A stretch of 64,000 bases of DNA from Sideroxydans sp. (GTDB taxonomy: Bacteria; Pseudomonadota; Gammaproteobacteria; Burkholderiales; Gallionellaceae), in the NCBI GenBank assembly GCA_028687425.1, contig JAQUAD010000007.1:1-64000 (forward strand). The letters run 5' to 3'. The number at the start of each line of letters is the position of its first letter. Position 1 is the stretch's first letter. The notes below the pieces were generated by a model. That model ran no database searches and had not been told where the DNA came from. It was given only the letters and a program-made list of their open reading frames with translations. Made by a program: the position numbers and the translations under genes. Positions 47,701-56,339 of this stretch are shown here, piece after piece.

Positions 47701-48878
47701 GGGTGCAAGGCATGCGCGTGCTGCTGGCCGATGACAATGCGACCAACCGGCGGCTGCTGGAAGCGATGCTGCACAACTGGTCGATGCTGCCGACCAGTGT
47801 GGACAGCGGCGAGGCGGCCCTGCAGGCACTCGATGCCGCCGCCAGGGATGGCCGGCATTTCGACCTGGCTATCCTGGATGTGCAGATGCCCGGCATGGAC
47901 GGCTTCGAGCTCGCCGAACGCATCCGTAACCATCCGGAGCATGTCGGCGCCACGGTGATGATGCTCACCTCCGAGGGGCAGCGCTGGCATGCGGCCCGCT
48001 GCCGGGAACTGGGCGTGTCCACCTATCTGATGAAGCCGGTGTCGCAGTCGGAACTGCTGGATGCGATCATGACGGCGATGGGCGAACCGGCGCAGGAGAT
48101 GCCGGGGCTGGTCACCCGGCATTCGCTGAAAGAATCGCGCCGCCGCATGTCGTTGCTGCTGGCCGAGGACAATGCCGTCAACCAGACGCTGGCGGTCAGG
48201 CTGCTGAGCAAGATGGGGCATACGGTGAAAGTGGCCAACAACGGCCTGGAAGCGTTGCAGCTGTGGATGGCGGAGGCGTTCGACGCCATCCTGATGGATG
48301 TCGACATGCCGGAGATGAATGGCTATGAGGCGACGCAGCACATCCGCACGCAGGAGCAGAGCGACGGCCGGCACATCCCCATCATCGCTATGACGGCACA
48401 TGCCATGCAGGGCGCCCGCGAGGAGTGCCTGCGTCACGGCATGGATGGTTACGTTTCCAAACCCATCGATGTGGATTCCCTGTGGCGGGAGATCGAACGT
48501 ATCCAGGGAAAAGCGCCGCCAGAAGCGGAGCCGGCAGCCGCCGTCCTGCAGGACGTGGCGGATTTCGGCAAGGCGCGGCAGACCATGGACGACAGCAAGG
48601 AACTGTTCGACGAGATCGTCAGCCTCTACTTTGCGGATGCACCGCAGCAGTTGCTGGCGGCCCGGGATGCGCTGGCGCGGGGCGATGCGGACACCCTGCG
48701 CCGTGCTGCCCACACCATCAAGGGCATGGTCGGCATCTTCGCGGCCGAGCGCACCATGCAGGCCGCCGCGGCTCTGGAGCAGGCGGCCGCGTCGCCGAAT
48801 CGTGCCGGGCCGGCACTGGACGAACTGGCGTCGGCGATGCAGGCACTCGATGCGGCGATACGTGCTTGCCAATGGTAG
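44781..48878 (+). CDS. Five-PAS hybrid histidine kinase with two receivers and Hpt
   Basis: The protein has 1365 residues without a membrane helix. A coiled coil (about 40-70) is followed by five PAS/PAC units (about 70-190, 205-325, 335-455, 460-590 and 595-715). HisKA has the phosphorylated His near residue 740 in [15 protein letters not shown]. The ATPase has [26 protein letters not shown] and GTGLGLTIS. Receiver 1 (about 975-1095) has Asp in [12 protein letters not shown]; receiver 2 (about 1122-1240) has Asp in [12 protein letters not shown]. Hpt (about 1255-1360) has His in [12 protein letters not shown] full internal phosphorelay is therefore present. The upstream FIST protein and REC-HD-GYP regulator are the likely input and output. 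Confidence 0.95.
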   Translation: MHRLLERQLRRQFGKDFVPDESMQAFLDLVDGHYQQLEKEQRLLQNALEMNSTELNSANELLRAQNAEMTRNLLNALNNGVFSIDLNGVLTFMNPAAESLLGYAAADMIGKPVDEVVRLASVGDSGSEPDRQLMRIIREGVADEGKAHLIVAAGPLVPVEYRSQPILVEARRVGSVLSLQDISKRVEAETRIAAANEQLRSTLSELEFQKYALDQHSIVSIADAAGKILYANSKFSQISQYTQEELIGQDHRLLNSGHHAPAFFRQMWQTISQGKIWKGEVKNRRKDGSFYWVDSTIVPFMNNQGRPLRYISIRSDITLRKEVEARIEEQLSFYENISETLGEGIYVQSLDGTCIYVNSEAERLLGWPRDEFIGKPVHDTIHTHTAEGRPLPGYECPIMLDVVDNGISRRDDQVFARKDGSFFPVEISSQPVIRNGMFEGVVVAFRDVSTRKEGELSLRRAMERLDLALDGSGLALWDWDIQQDRVYLSERWARILGEPQRDIVVGIEQLYAHAHPEDQPMLQQALKKVLKGEEQYYSVEFRLQRHDGAWLWIHTHGKVVERDVSGRAIRMSGTNADVTARKHAEEAMQRSELRMRTLYETTSDAVMLLDEHGYIDCNAATLELFGCVDKAEFCKLGLADLSPPYQPDGSDSRNLAARQIGIAVAQGNHRFEWVHKRADDGRVFDADVLMTAMVIDDRPVLQATVRDISERKQAESLLHHAKELAEQAARAKSDFLANMSHEIRTPMNGIIGMTDLALDTELDHEQREYLTLVKTSAASLLHIVNDILDFSKIESGKLDIEEIEFSLEQMLRETMKSVALRAHQKSLELLLHVDSNVPDHLLGDPGRLRQVIINLVGNAIKFTERGEIEVAVACRLDAARANAAITISVRDTGIGIPRDKFQTIFESFSQADSSTTRKYGGTGLGLTISSQLVALMGGQLKVESELGKGSEFSFTIDMAITSDKPLAEYQRTGRVQGMRVLLADDNATNRRLLEAMLHNWSMLPTSVDSGEAALQALDAAARDGRHFDLAILDVQMPGMDGFELAERIRNHPEHVGATVMMLTSEGQRWHAARCRELGVSTYLMKPVSQSELLDAIMTAMGEPAQEMPGLVTRHSLKESRRRMSLLLAEDNAVNQTLAVRLLSKMGHTVKVANNGLEALQLWMAEAFDAILMDVDMPEMNGYEATQHIRTQEQSDGRHIPIIAMTAHAMQGAREECLRHGMDGYVSKPIDVDSLWREIERIQGKAPPEAEPAAAVLQDVADFGKARQTMDDSKELFDEIVSLYFADAPQQLLAARDALARGDADTLRRAAHTIKGMVGIFAAERTMQAAAALEQAAASPNRAGPALDELASAMQALDAAIRACQW

Positions 48879-49039
48879 TCCCGCCGCCCCGGGCACACTG
48901 CGCCGCAACGCCTCGGCAGTTAATAAACCCCCATTTCTCCCTCTATTTGTCCGATTGAATTGACGCGCCCTCCAGATAATACGTATGAGCCATGAACCCC
49001 ATCTGGGGCGGCGAAACGGATTGGACAACGAGGCGCGAC

Positions 49040-51130
49040 ATGAACGACATCTTCAATACACTGAAAGCATCACTGGGCAGTACGGGCGTGCGCGGTCTGG
49101 CGGGGCCGTTGCTGATCGTGATGATCCTGTCGATGATGGTGTTGCCGCTGCCGCCGTTCCTGCTCGACATCCTGTTCACCTTCAACATTGCGCTGGCCAT
49201 CATGGTGCTGCTGGTGGCGATGAATACCACCAAGCCGCTGGACTTCGCGGTGTTCCCGGCGGTGCTGCTGATCTCCACGCTGCTGCGCCTGTCGCTCAAC
49301 GTCGCTTCCACGCGCGTGGTGCTGCTGGAAGGCCATACCGGCCCGGCCGCCGCTGGCAAGGTCATCGAATCGTTCGGCCACTTCCTGGTCGGCGGCAACT
49401 ACACCGTCGGTCTGGTGGTGTTCATCATCCTGGTCATCATCAACTTCGTGGTCATCACCAAGGGTGCCGGCCGTATCGCCGAGGTCGGCGCGCGCTTCAC
49501 CCTGGATGCGATGCCCGGCAAGCAGATGGCGATCGATGCCGACCTGAACGCAGGCCTGATCGGCGAGGATGTGGCACGTAAACGCCGCACCGAAGTGGCG
49601 CAGGAATCCGAGTTCTACGGCGCCATGGACGGTGCTTCCAAGTTCGTGCGCGGCGATGCCGTGGCCGGCATCATGATCATGCTGATCAACGTGATCGGCG
49701 GCCTGGTGGTCGGTATGTTGCAGCATGACCTCGATCTGGCGACCGCCACCAAGAACTACACCCTGCTCACCATCGGCGACGGTCTGGTGGCGCAGATCCC
49801 GGCGCTGGTGATCTCTACTGCCGCCGGTATGGTGGTGAGCCGTGTCGCCTCCGAACATAACATCGGCCAGCAACTGAGCCAGCAACTGGTTTCCAATCCG
49901 CATGTCATCGTTTTGACCGCAGCCATCGTCGGTATGCTGGGCATGATCCCCGGTATGCCGCACGTCGCCTTCCTGATGCTGGCCGGCGCCATGGGCTGGT
50001 TCGCTTTCTACCTGATGCAGAAGGGCAAGCAAGCCGCACAAGCGCAGCAACAACAGCAGGTCGAAGAGCAACAAGTGCTTGCCCCTGAAGCGGCCGAAGC
50101 CAGCTGGGAAGATGTGTCGCAGGTGGACGTGCTGGGCCTGGAAGTGGGTTATCGCCTGATCGCACTGGTCGACAAGGCGCAGGACGGTGACCTGCTGCGC
50201 CGCATCAAGGGCATCCGCAAGAAATTCACGCAGGACATGGGCTTCCTGCCGCCGCCAGTGCATATCCGTGACAACCTGGATCTGTCACCCAGCAGCTATC
50301 GCATCACCCTCAAGGGCGCGGAGATAGGCAGCGGCGAGGCCTATGCGCAGCAACTGCTGGCGATCAATCCCGGCAATGTGAGCGGCACCCTGCCGGGTAA
50401 TCCGACCAAGGACCCGGCCTTCGGCCTGCCTGCTATCTGGATCGAACAGAATCTGCGCGACCAGGCACAGGCCATGGGTTACACCGTGGTGGACGCCGGT
50501 ACCGTGGTGGCGACCCACATGAGTCACCTGATCCAGACCTATGCCGCCGAGCTGCTGGGCCGTCAGGAACTGCAACAACTGCTGGATCATCTGGGCAAGA
50601 TCTCGCCCAAGCTGACCGAAGACCTGATCCCCAACCTGCTGCCGTTCACCACCGTGCAGAAGGTGCTGCAGAACCTGCTCGACGAAGGCATGCATATCCG
50701 CGACATGCGCACCATCCTCGAGACACTGGCCGAACATGCACCGCGCACGCAGGACCCCGCGCTGCTCACCTCGCTGGTGCGCATCGGGCTCGGCGCCGCC
50801 ATCGTGCAGCAATACTATCCGTCGTCGCAGGAGCTGCAGGTCATCGGCATGGACAAGGAACTGGAATACGTGCTGGGTCAGGCTTTGCAGGCCGGCGGCG
50901 CCGCCATCGAACCGGGACTGGCCAATACCCTGCTGAACGAGGCGCGCGCCGCCGCCGAAACGCAGGAACGACTGGGGCTGCCGACGGTGCTGCTGGTGCC
51001 CGGCGTCATTCGCGATCTGCTGGCGCGCTTCCTGAAACGCGCAGTACCGCAACTCAAAGTGATTTCCCAAGAAGAAGTGCCCGACTTCAAAACGATCCGG
51101 GTGACAGCAATGGTAGGAGGTAGAGCATGA
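49040..51130 (+). CDS. flhA: Flagellar export protein FlhA
   Basis: The protein has 696 residues from the ATG at 49040, which gives the normal family length; an in-frame ATG at 48992 would add 16 unrelated residues. It has eight hydrophobic helices (about 15-320). The FHIPEP cytoplasmic loop is present (AIDADLNAGLIGEDVARKRR). The large C-terminal domain (about 355-696) binds chaperone-substrate complexes. It is first in the order flhA-flhF-fleN-fliA-motC-motD. Its stop overlaps the flhF start (ATGA). Confidence 0.97.
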   Translation: MNDIFNTLKASLGSTGVRGLAGPLLIVMILSMMVLPLPPFLLDILFTFNIALAIMVLLVAMNTTKPLDFAVFPAVLLISTLLRLSLNVASTRVVLLEGHTGPAAAGKVIESFGHFLVGGNYTVGLVVFIILVIINFVVITKGAGRIAEVGARFTLDAMPGKQMAIDADLNAGLIGEDVARKRRTEVAQESEFYGAMDGASKFVRGDAVAGIMIMLINVIGGLVVGMLQHDLDLATATKNYTLLTIGDGLVAQIPALVISTAAGMVVSRVASEHNIGQQLSQQLVSNPHVIVLTAAIVGMLGMIPGMPHVAFLMLAGAMGWFAFYLMQKGKQAAQAQQQQQVEEQQVLAPEAAEASWEDVSQVDVLGLEVGYRLIALVDKAQDGDLLRRIKGIRKKFTQDMGFLPPPVHIRDNLDLSPSSYRITLKGAEIGSGEAYAQQLLAINPGNVSGTLPGNPTKDPAFGLPAIWIEQNLRDQAQAMGYTVVDAGTVVATHMSHLIQTYAAELLGRQELQQLLDHLGKISPKLTEDLIPNLLPFTTVQKVLQNLLDEGMHIRDMRTILETLAEHAPRTQDPALLTSLVRIGLGAAIVQQYYPSSQELQVIGMDKELEYVLGQALQAGGAAIEPGLANTLLNEARAAAETQERLGLPTVLLVPGVIRDLLARFLKRAVPQLKVISQEEVPDFKTIRVTAMVGGRA

Positions 51131-52419
51131 ACGCAAGAAAATTCATCGCAGGCAGCTCACGCGAGGCCCTGAAACTGGTACGTATCGAACTGGGTGACGA
51201 TGCCGTCATCCTGTCCAACCGCAAAGTGCCGGAAGGCGTGGAGATCGTCGCCATCCTGGGCAGCGAGCTGGCCCATCTGAACGAGACGCGCGTGGTCGAG
51301 TCGCGTCCCTCTGCCAAGCCGCGTGTCGAGAAACGCATTGAAACACGCAACGGACTTTCCGAACGTGCACAGAATCAGGCGGCGACGCTGGGCGCCAAGG
51401 TGCTGACAGCAGAGACGCAACGCGTCGAAGCCGCAGCGCCTGCACCTGCTCCGGTCAAGGTCGAGACGGAGACTGCCGAGCAGCAGAAACTGCTGAACGA
51501 ACTCAAAGCCATGCACAAGCAGATGCAGGAACAGATGGCGACGCTGGCGTGGGGCAACATCCAGCAGCAGGATCCGAAGCGTTCCGGCCTGATGCGCGAC
51601 ATGGTCAACGTCGGCTTCAGCCCGGCACTGTCGCGCCGCGTGCTGGACAAGATGCCGGCCGATGCCGATCTGAACTGGGTCAAGCGCGTGCTCGCGCACA
51701 ACCTGCGTGTGGCTGGCGTGCAGGACGACGTCGTGACACGCGGCGGCGTATATGCACTGGTCGGCCCCACCGGCGTGGGCAAGACCACCACCACCGCCAA
51801 GCTCGCGGCCCGTGCCGTGGTGCGTTACGGTGCGGACAAGGTGGCACTGGTCACCACCGACAGTTACCGCGTCGGCGCTTATGAACAGCTGCGCATCTAC
51901 GCCAAGATCCTCGGCGTTTCCGTGCATGCCGTGCGTGATGCCAGCGACCTGAAGCTGACCCTGTCCGGCCTCAAGCACAAGCATCTGGTGCTGATCGACA
52001 CCATGGGTGTGGGCCAGCGCGACAGCCGCGTGGCCGAACAGACCCGCATGTTCGACGAGGCCGGCATCAAGCGCCTGTTGCTGCTGAACGCCACCAGCGC
52101 CGGCGGCACACTGGACGACGTGGTGAAGATGTACGGCGGCCCCAACGTGATCGGCTGCATCCCGACCAAACTGGACGAGGCGGTCACGCTGGGTACGGTG
52201 CTGGACGTGGTGGCACGTCACAAGCTTTCCATGCATTACATCGCCAGCGGTCAGCGCGTGCCGGAAGACCTGCACGAAGTGAAACTGGATTACCTGTTGC
52301 ATCGCACCTTCAAGGACATCGGCAAGGCGTCCAGCTTCGCCATGCCGGAGATGGATTTCCCGGCCTTCATGGCAGGACTGAGCAGCGGCATAGCTGCGGG
52401 GAGGGAATATGCACACTGA
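51127..52419 (+). CDS. flhF: SRP-like GTPase FlhF, flagellar placement
   Basis: The protein has 430 residues. A basic, Ala/Pro-rich N-terminal B domain (about 1-140) is followed by the N and G domains (about 150-420). GTPase motifs are visible: GPTGVGKTTTTAKLA (G1), TTDSYRVGAYEQL, LIDTMGVGQRD (G3) and GCIPTKLDEA (G4). FlhF recruits early flagellar components to the cell pole. The last codons overlap the start of the fleN-like gene by 11 bp. Confidence 0.95.
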   Translation: MNARKFIAGSSREALKLVRIELGDDAVILSNRKVPEGVEIVAILGSELAHLNETRVVESRPSAKPRVEKRIETRNGLSERAQNQAATLGAKVLTAETQRVEAAAPAPAPVKVETETAEQQKLLNELKAMHKQMQEQMATLAWGNIQQQDPKRSGLMRDMVNVGFSPALSRRVLDKMPADADLNWVKRVLAHNLRVAGVQDDVVTRGGVYALVGPTGVGKTTTTAKLAARAVVRYGADKVALVTTDSYRVGAYEQLRIYAKILGVSVHAVRDASDLKLTLSGLKHKHLVLIDTMGVGQRDSRVAEQTRMFDEAGIKRLLLLNATSAGGTLDDVVKMYGGPNVIGCIPTKLDEAVTLGTVLDVVARHKLSMHYIASGQRVPEDLHEVKLDYLLHRTFKDIGKASSFAMPEMDFPAFMAGLSSGIAAGREYAH

Positions 52420-53407
52420 GTTTCACTCTATCCATACAACGGAAATGCCCTCACCTCAATCCTCTCCCAGTGGGAGAGGAGGCAATCGAGAAAGGCAATC
52501 TCCAATCCTTGATCAGGCCGCCGGGCTGCGCAAACTGCTGGCACGCGGCAATGCCCAGGTGATCACCGTGCTGGGTGCGCGCGACGGACTGGGCGCGACC
52601 AGCATCGTCACCAATCTGGCATCGGTGTTCGCCCATGCCGGCAAGGACGTGCTGGTGCTGGACGAGAATCTGTCGCAGGACAATGTGGCCAACACGCTGG
52701 CATTGCGTCCGCGTTATGACCTGTTGCATGCCGCCCGCGGCGACAAGACCTGGCAGGATGTGCTGCTGCAGGGCATGGCCGGTCCGGGCGTGCTGCCGGT
52801 GGCGCGTGCCATGCAGGCATTGCCGAAGATGGCAGAGAGCGAACGCGAACGCCTGCTGGAATCCCTGCTGGGGGCGGCGGTCGGACGCGACGTGGTGCTG
52901 GTGGACGCGGCGCGCGACGGCCATTCCGTGTGCGCCAGCCTGTCCGGCGACGAACCGCTGCTGCTGGTGCTGAATGCGACCGCCAGCGGCATCACCGAAA
53001 GCTATGCCCTGCTGAAGAAGATGGCGGTGCACAACGGCCGTCAGGCCTTCGATATCGTGGTCAACCGTGTTGGTAGCGAAAGCGAGGCCTTGGCGGTGTT
53101 CGACAACATGGCAAAGGTGGCGCGCCATCATTTACAGGTAAGTCTTTCGTATCTGGGCTATATTCCAGTTGATGAAAAGTTGAAACGTGCGACACAATTG
53201 TGCCGCACGGTGGTGGATGCCTTCCCCTCGGCAGCATCGTCGATGGCGATGCGCGAGATCGCACAGGGCCTGCTGCGCGCACCGAGCGTCAGCGAACATG
53301 TGCAGGATCGTCTGGGCAGCGTCATGCAAAGACTGATGCGCATGTCGCAACCGCGCGTGCAGCATGCGATGCGCTCGCATGCGGGCGGCATGGCAGCACT
53401 GACATGA
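52409..53407 (+). CDS. fleN: FleN/FlhG-like MinD-family protein with degenerate Walker A
   Basis: The protein has 332 residues. Position after flhF and the fold (LDENLSQDNVANTLAL, VVLVDAARDG, VVNRVGSESEA, LGYIPVDEKLKRATQL) mark it as the flagellar-number regulator. The deviant Walker A region reads VLGARDGLGATSIVTNLA: the Lys of the KGGxGKT signature are absent, so ATP hydrolysis is doubtful. The first 33 residues (MHTEFHSIHTTEMPSPQSSPSG...) are unlike the family, which normally begins near DQAAGLRKLL, and are partly encoded by a repeat element. The ATG overlaps flhF, and no alternative ATG lies between the repeat and the conserved part. Confidence 0.88.
   Translation: MHTEFHSIHTTEMPSPQSSPSGRGGNRERQSPILDQAAGLRKLLARGNAQVITVLGARDGLGATSIVTNLASVFAHAGKDVLVLDENLSQDNVANTLALRPRYDLLHAARGDKTWQDVLLQGMAGPGVLPVARAMQALPKMAESERERLLESLLGAAVGRDVVLVDAARDGHSVCASLSGDEPLLLVLNATASGITESYALLKKMAVHNGRQAFDIVVNRVGSESEALAVFDNMAKVARHHLQVSLSYLGYIPVDEKLKRATQLCRTVVDAFPSAASSMAMREIAQGLLRAPSVSEHVQDRLGSVMQRLMRMSQPRVQHAMRSHAGGMAALT
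52448..52490 (+). repeat. REP-like palindrome inside the 5' end of fleN
   Basis: CCCTCACCTCAATCC leads into perfect 10-bp arms (52460-52469 and 52471-52480) around one G. The composition is that of common dispersed proteobacterial palindromes. It is translated in frame as SPSGRGG-type sequence. Confidence 0.65.
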
Positions 53408-53484
53408 GCCCCGTTGCCGTCGCTGAGGCGCCGGTAACGCGCCAGGCAAAGTCCGCTGCCGGCAGGATTGGAAAAATAAAGAAC

Positions 53485-54195
53485 ATGTACACGCCCAATG
53501 GACTGAACGACAAAAGCCGATGCCTGCAGGAACATGCAGCATTGGTGAAGCGCATCGCTCACCATATGATGCTGAAACTGCCGGGCAGTGTAGAGGTTGA
53601 CGACCTGATCCAGGCCGGCATGATCGGCCTGCTGGATGCCGCCAGCCGCTACGACGAGCTGCGCGGTGCGCAGTTCGAAACCTATGCGGCGCAACGCATA
53701 CGCGGCGCGATGCTGGACGAGTTGCGCGGGGCTGACTGGTTGCCGCGCAGCATGCGACGCGACACGCGCCGGATCGAGAATGCCATCAGCAAGCTGCAAC
53801 AGAAACTGGGGCGCACCCCGACCGAGTCGGAGATCGCCAGGGAACTGGACCTCAGCCTGAACGACTATCAGCAGTTGCTGCAGGAAGCACGCGGCGCGCA
53901 ACTGGTCTATTACGAAGACTTCCACAACGAGGATGAAGAAAGTTTCTTCGACCGTCACGATTACAGTACCGAGGCCAACCCGCTCGAGTTGCTGCAGGAC
54001 GAACGTTTCCGCGCGGCACTGATACAGGCCATCGAGCGTCTGCCCGAGCGGGAACGCATGCTGATGGGTATGCATTACGAGCAGGAAATGAATTTGCGCG
54101 AGATCGGCGAAGTGATGGGTGTCTCGGAGTCGCGCGTGTGCCAACTGCATAGCCAGGCCGTGGCGCGCTTGCGTACCAGCTTGCGGGGACATTGA
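53485..54195 (+). CDS. fliA: Flagellar sigma factor sigma-28
   Basis: The protein has 236 residues from the ATG at 53485 (MYTPNGL), the start that matches the family N-terminus and length (E. coli 239). An in-frame ATG at 53404 overlapping the fleN stop would add 27 residues and favour coupling, so it cannot be excluded. Region 2 has HAALVKRIAHHMMLKLPGSVEVDDLIQAGMIGLLDAA; region 4 has EMNLREIGEVMGVSESRVCQLHSQAVARL. It drives late flagellar and chemotaxis promoters, including the candidate at 25819. It overlaps motC by one base. Confidence 0.95.
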   Translation: MYTPNGLNDKSRCLQEHAALVKRIAHHMMLKLPGSVEVDDLIQAGMIGLLDAASRYDELRGAQFETYAAQRIRGAMLDELRGADWLPRSMRRDTRRIENAISKLQQKLGRTPTESEIARELDLSLNDYQQLLQEARGAQLVYYEDFHNEDEESFFDRHDYSTEANPLELLQDERFRAALIQAIERLPERERMLMGMHYEQEMNLREIGEVMGVSESRVCQLHSQAVARLRTSLRGH

Positions 54196-54935
54196 TGGAC
54201 ATCCTCAGCCTGCTCGGACTGGTCATCGCCGTCGCCGGTATCCTCGGCGGACAGTTCCTCGAGGGCGGGGCGGTGGATGTGCTGTTGCAAACGGCGGCCT
54301 TCCTGATCGTGTTCGGCGGCACACTGGGGGCCGTGATGGTGCAGCACCCGATGCAGGTGTTTCTCACCGGCATCAAGATGGCAAAGTGGGTGTTCGTCAG
54401 ACCCAAGAGCGAAGCGCGGCAATTGTCTTACCGCCTCATCGCCTGGAGCACGGCGGCACGCAAGGACGGCATCCTTTCCCTCGAAAGCCAGATCAAGACC
54501 GTGAACGACCCCTTCGTGCAGAAGGGGCTGCAACTGCTGGTGGACGGCCACAGCGCGGAGAAGATACGCGAGGTGATGGAGATCGACCTGAACAGTTATG
54601 AGACCCTGCGCTGGCAGGGCGCGCGCGTGTGGGAGGCTGCGGCAGGCTATTCGCCGACCATCGGCATCCTCGGCGCGGTGCTGGGGCTGGTACACGTGAT
54701 GCAGAGTCTGGGCGAGCCGGCCAAGCTGGGCGCCGGTATCGCGGTCGCCTTCATCGCCACCATCTATGGCGTGGGGTTCGCCAACCTGGTGTTCCTGCCC
54801 ATCTCCGGCAAGCTCAAGATACTCATCCAGCGCGATGTGACCACGCACGAGATGGTGATCGACGGCCTGTGCATGATCGCCAATGCGGAGAACCCGCATT
54901 ACATCGAGAACAAACTCAAGGGTTATCTCCCCTGA
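54195..54935 (+). CDS. motC: Second stator protein, MotC/MotA type
   Basis: The protein has 246 residues with four membrane helices (about 3-20, 30-50, 145-170 and 178-200). Stator features are VIAVAGILGGQFLEGG, AAGYSPTIGILGAVLGLVHVM and GVGFANLVFLPISGKLK. It is clearly diverged from MotA at 23921. It pairs with the next gene as a second stator unit. The start shares one base with the fliA stop. Confidence 0.93.
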   Translation: MDILSLLGLVIAVAGILGGQFLEGGAVDVLLQTAAFLIVFGGTLGAVMVQHPMQVFLTGIKMAKWVFVRPKSEARQLSYRLIAWSTAARKDGILSLESQIKTVNDPFVQKGLQLLVDGHSAEKIREVMEIDLNSYETLRWQGARVWEAAAGYSPTIGILGAVLGLVHVMQSLGEPAKLGAGIAVAFIATIYGVGFANLVFLPISGKLKILIQRDVTTHEMVIDGLCMIANAENPHYIENKLKGYLP

Positions 54936-54936
54936 T

Positions 54937-55701
54937 ATGGCGCGCCGGGCGAAAAGACAAGGGCCGGACAACCATGAGCGCTGGATGGTTTCCTACGCCG
55001 ACTTCATTACGCTGCTGTTCGCCTTCTTCGTGGTGATGTACGGCATCTCTTCGGTCAACGAAGGCAAGTACAAGGTGTTCAGCGGCTCCATGACCAAAGC
55101 CTTCGGTACCAAGGCGGGCAACGGCGATCAAGGCACCGGCCTCAGCGAAGAGGAGATCTACTTCAAGGCCTTGATCGAACGCCGCAACGCCCGCCTGGCG
55201 GAGAAATACATCAAGCAGCAGGAGCGCATGAAACGCCTGAGCGAGGCGCTCAACAGCAAACTGGCGAGCTTCGTGAACAAGGGCGCGATGAGCGTAAGCC
55301 AGAATGATCGCGGCGTCACGCTGGATATCAATGCCAGCATGCTGTTCCAGCAGGGCGATGCTTCATTGCAGCCGGTCGCAGTGGCGACGCTGACCGACGT
55401 TGCCAAGATACTGGCGCAGGAAGAAATGCCGGTGGAGGTCGAGGGTTATACCGACAATCTGCCCATCGCCACTGCGCAATTCCCGTCCAACTGGGAGCTT
55501 TCCTCCGCGCGCGCCAGCAGCGTGGTGCGTCTGTTCATCGAGCAGGGGTTGACCACGGAACGTCTGAAGGCCATCGGCCATGCGGATAATGATCCCGTGG
55601 CGACCAACGACACCGCCGAAGGTCGCGCCCGCAACCGCCGCGTGACGGTCACCGTGCTGGCTGCACCGCCGGAAGCGGCGCTGGCCGATGGGCGCAACTG
55701 A
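54937..55701 (+). CDS. motD: Second stator protein, MotD/MotB type
   Basis: The protein has 254 residues from the ATG at 54937, two bases after the motC stop. The N-terminus is basic (MARRAKRQGPDNHERW). A single helix carries the ion-binding Asp in VSYADFITLLFAFFVVMYG. The OmpA-like domain (about 140-250) shows VEGYTDNLPIATAQFPSNWELSSARASSVV and RNRRVTV. It is shorter than MotB at 24793 and has no long C-terminal tail. Confidence 0.93.
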   Translation: MARRAKRQGPDNHERWMVSYADFITLLFAFFVVMYGISSVNEGKYKVFSGSMTKAFGTKAGNGDQGTGLSEEEIYFKALIERRNARLAEKYIKQQERMKRLSEALNSKLASFVNKGAMSVSQNDRGVTLDINASMLFQQGDASLQPVAVATLTDVAKILAQEEMPVEVEGYTDNLPIATAQFPSNWELSSARASSVVRLFIEQGLTTERLKAIGHADNDPVATNDTAEGRARNRRVTVTVLAAPPEAALADGRN

Positions 55702-55810
55702 ACCCTGACGGAAGGATGATATCGACGCACGCGGTGCCCTCATGAGCAGGTACATGGGGCAACAATAATAAACCGTTCAAGAAGCCGGCTTGCGGGATAG
55801 AGGAGGGTGT

Positions 55811-56329
55811 ATGAAGCTGAAGATCGTTGCGACCCAGAAAGAAGTCGTACTGGGCCATGAAGAGTTGATTATTTCCAAGACTGACCTGAAAGGCCGGATC
55901 ACCTACGTCAACCGCACATTCATGCGCTTGGCGAACTTTTCCGAACAGGAAGTGCTGGGTCAGCAGCACAATATCGTTCGTCATCCCGACATGCCGCGGG
56001 GCACATTCAAATTGTTGTGGGACACGCTCCAGCAGGGGCGCGAATTCTTCGGCTACGTCAAGAACATGACAGCCGACGGCGATTACTACTGGGTGTTCGC
56101 CAATGTGACGCCGGACCTTGATGCTCGCGGCAAGCATGTCGGTTATTTCTCGGTCAGGCGCCGACCGGGCAAGGAGGCGATTGCCGTCATCGAACCGCTG
56201 TACCGCGAGATGCTGGCCGTGGAAAAGGCGGCGGGGGTGGCGAATGCGCCGGCGGCATCGGTCGATTTCCTGAACAAGAAACTGCAAGGAATGGGGACGA
56301 CGTACGATCGCTTCATCCTGTCGTTGTGA
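55811..56329 (+). CDS. Stand-alone Aer-type PAS protein, second copy
   Basis: The protein has 172 residues from the ATG after GAGGAGGGT. PAS domain: [56 protein letters not shown] and [14 protein letters not shown]. It has the same length and layout as the PAS gene at 40537-41055, and the last residues (TYDRFILSL compared with SYDELVLAI) also align. It is followed 10 bp later by a CZB receptor, again like the other copy, so the two-gene unit is duplicated. Confidence 0.88.
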   Translation: MKLKIVATQKEVVLGHEELIISKTDLKGRITYVNRTFMRLANFSEQEVLGQQHNIVRHPDMPRGTFKLLWDTLQQGREFFGYVKNMTADGDYYWVFANVTPDLDARGKHVGYFSVRRRPGKEAIAVIEPLYREMLAVEKAAGVANAPAASVDFLNKKLQGMGTTYDRFILSL

Positions 56330-56339
56330 GGAGGCCGGC

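Noticed and set aside
46929..49028. A 699-codon open frame antisense to the hybrid kinase
   Set aside because: It lies opposite a gene with clear PAS, HisKA and receiver motifs; its composition (His/Arg/Gln-rich) is that of a complement of GC-rich coding DNA.
49070..50263. A 397-codon His/Asp-rich frame antisense to flhA
   Set aside because: The frame mirrors flhA codons (CAC/GTG, GAC/GTC) and has no domain or start context.
55765..55805. TAAA and GCCGGCTT before the second PAS gene as a sigma-28 promoter
   Set aside because: Spacing is 11 bp, not 15, and the -10 match is weak.
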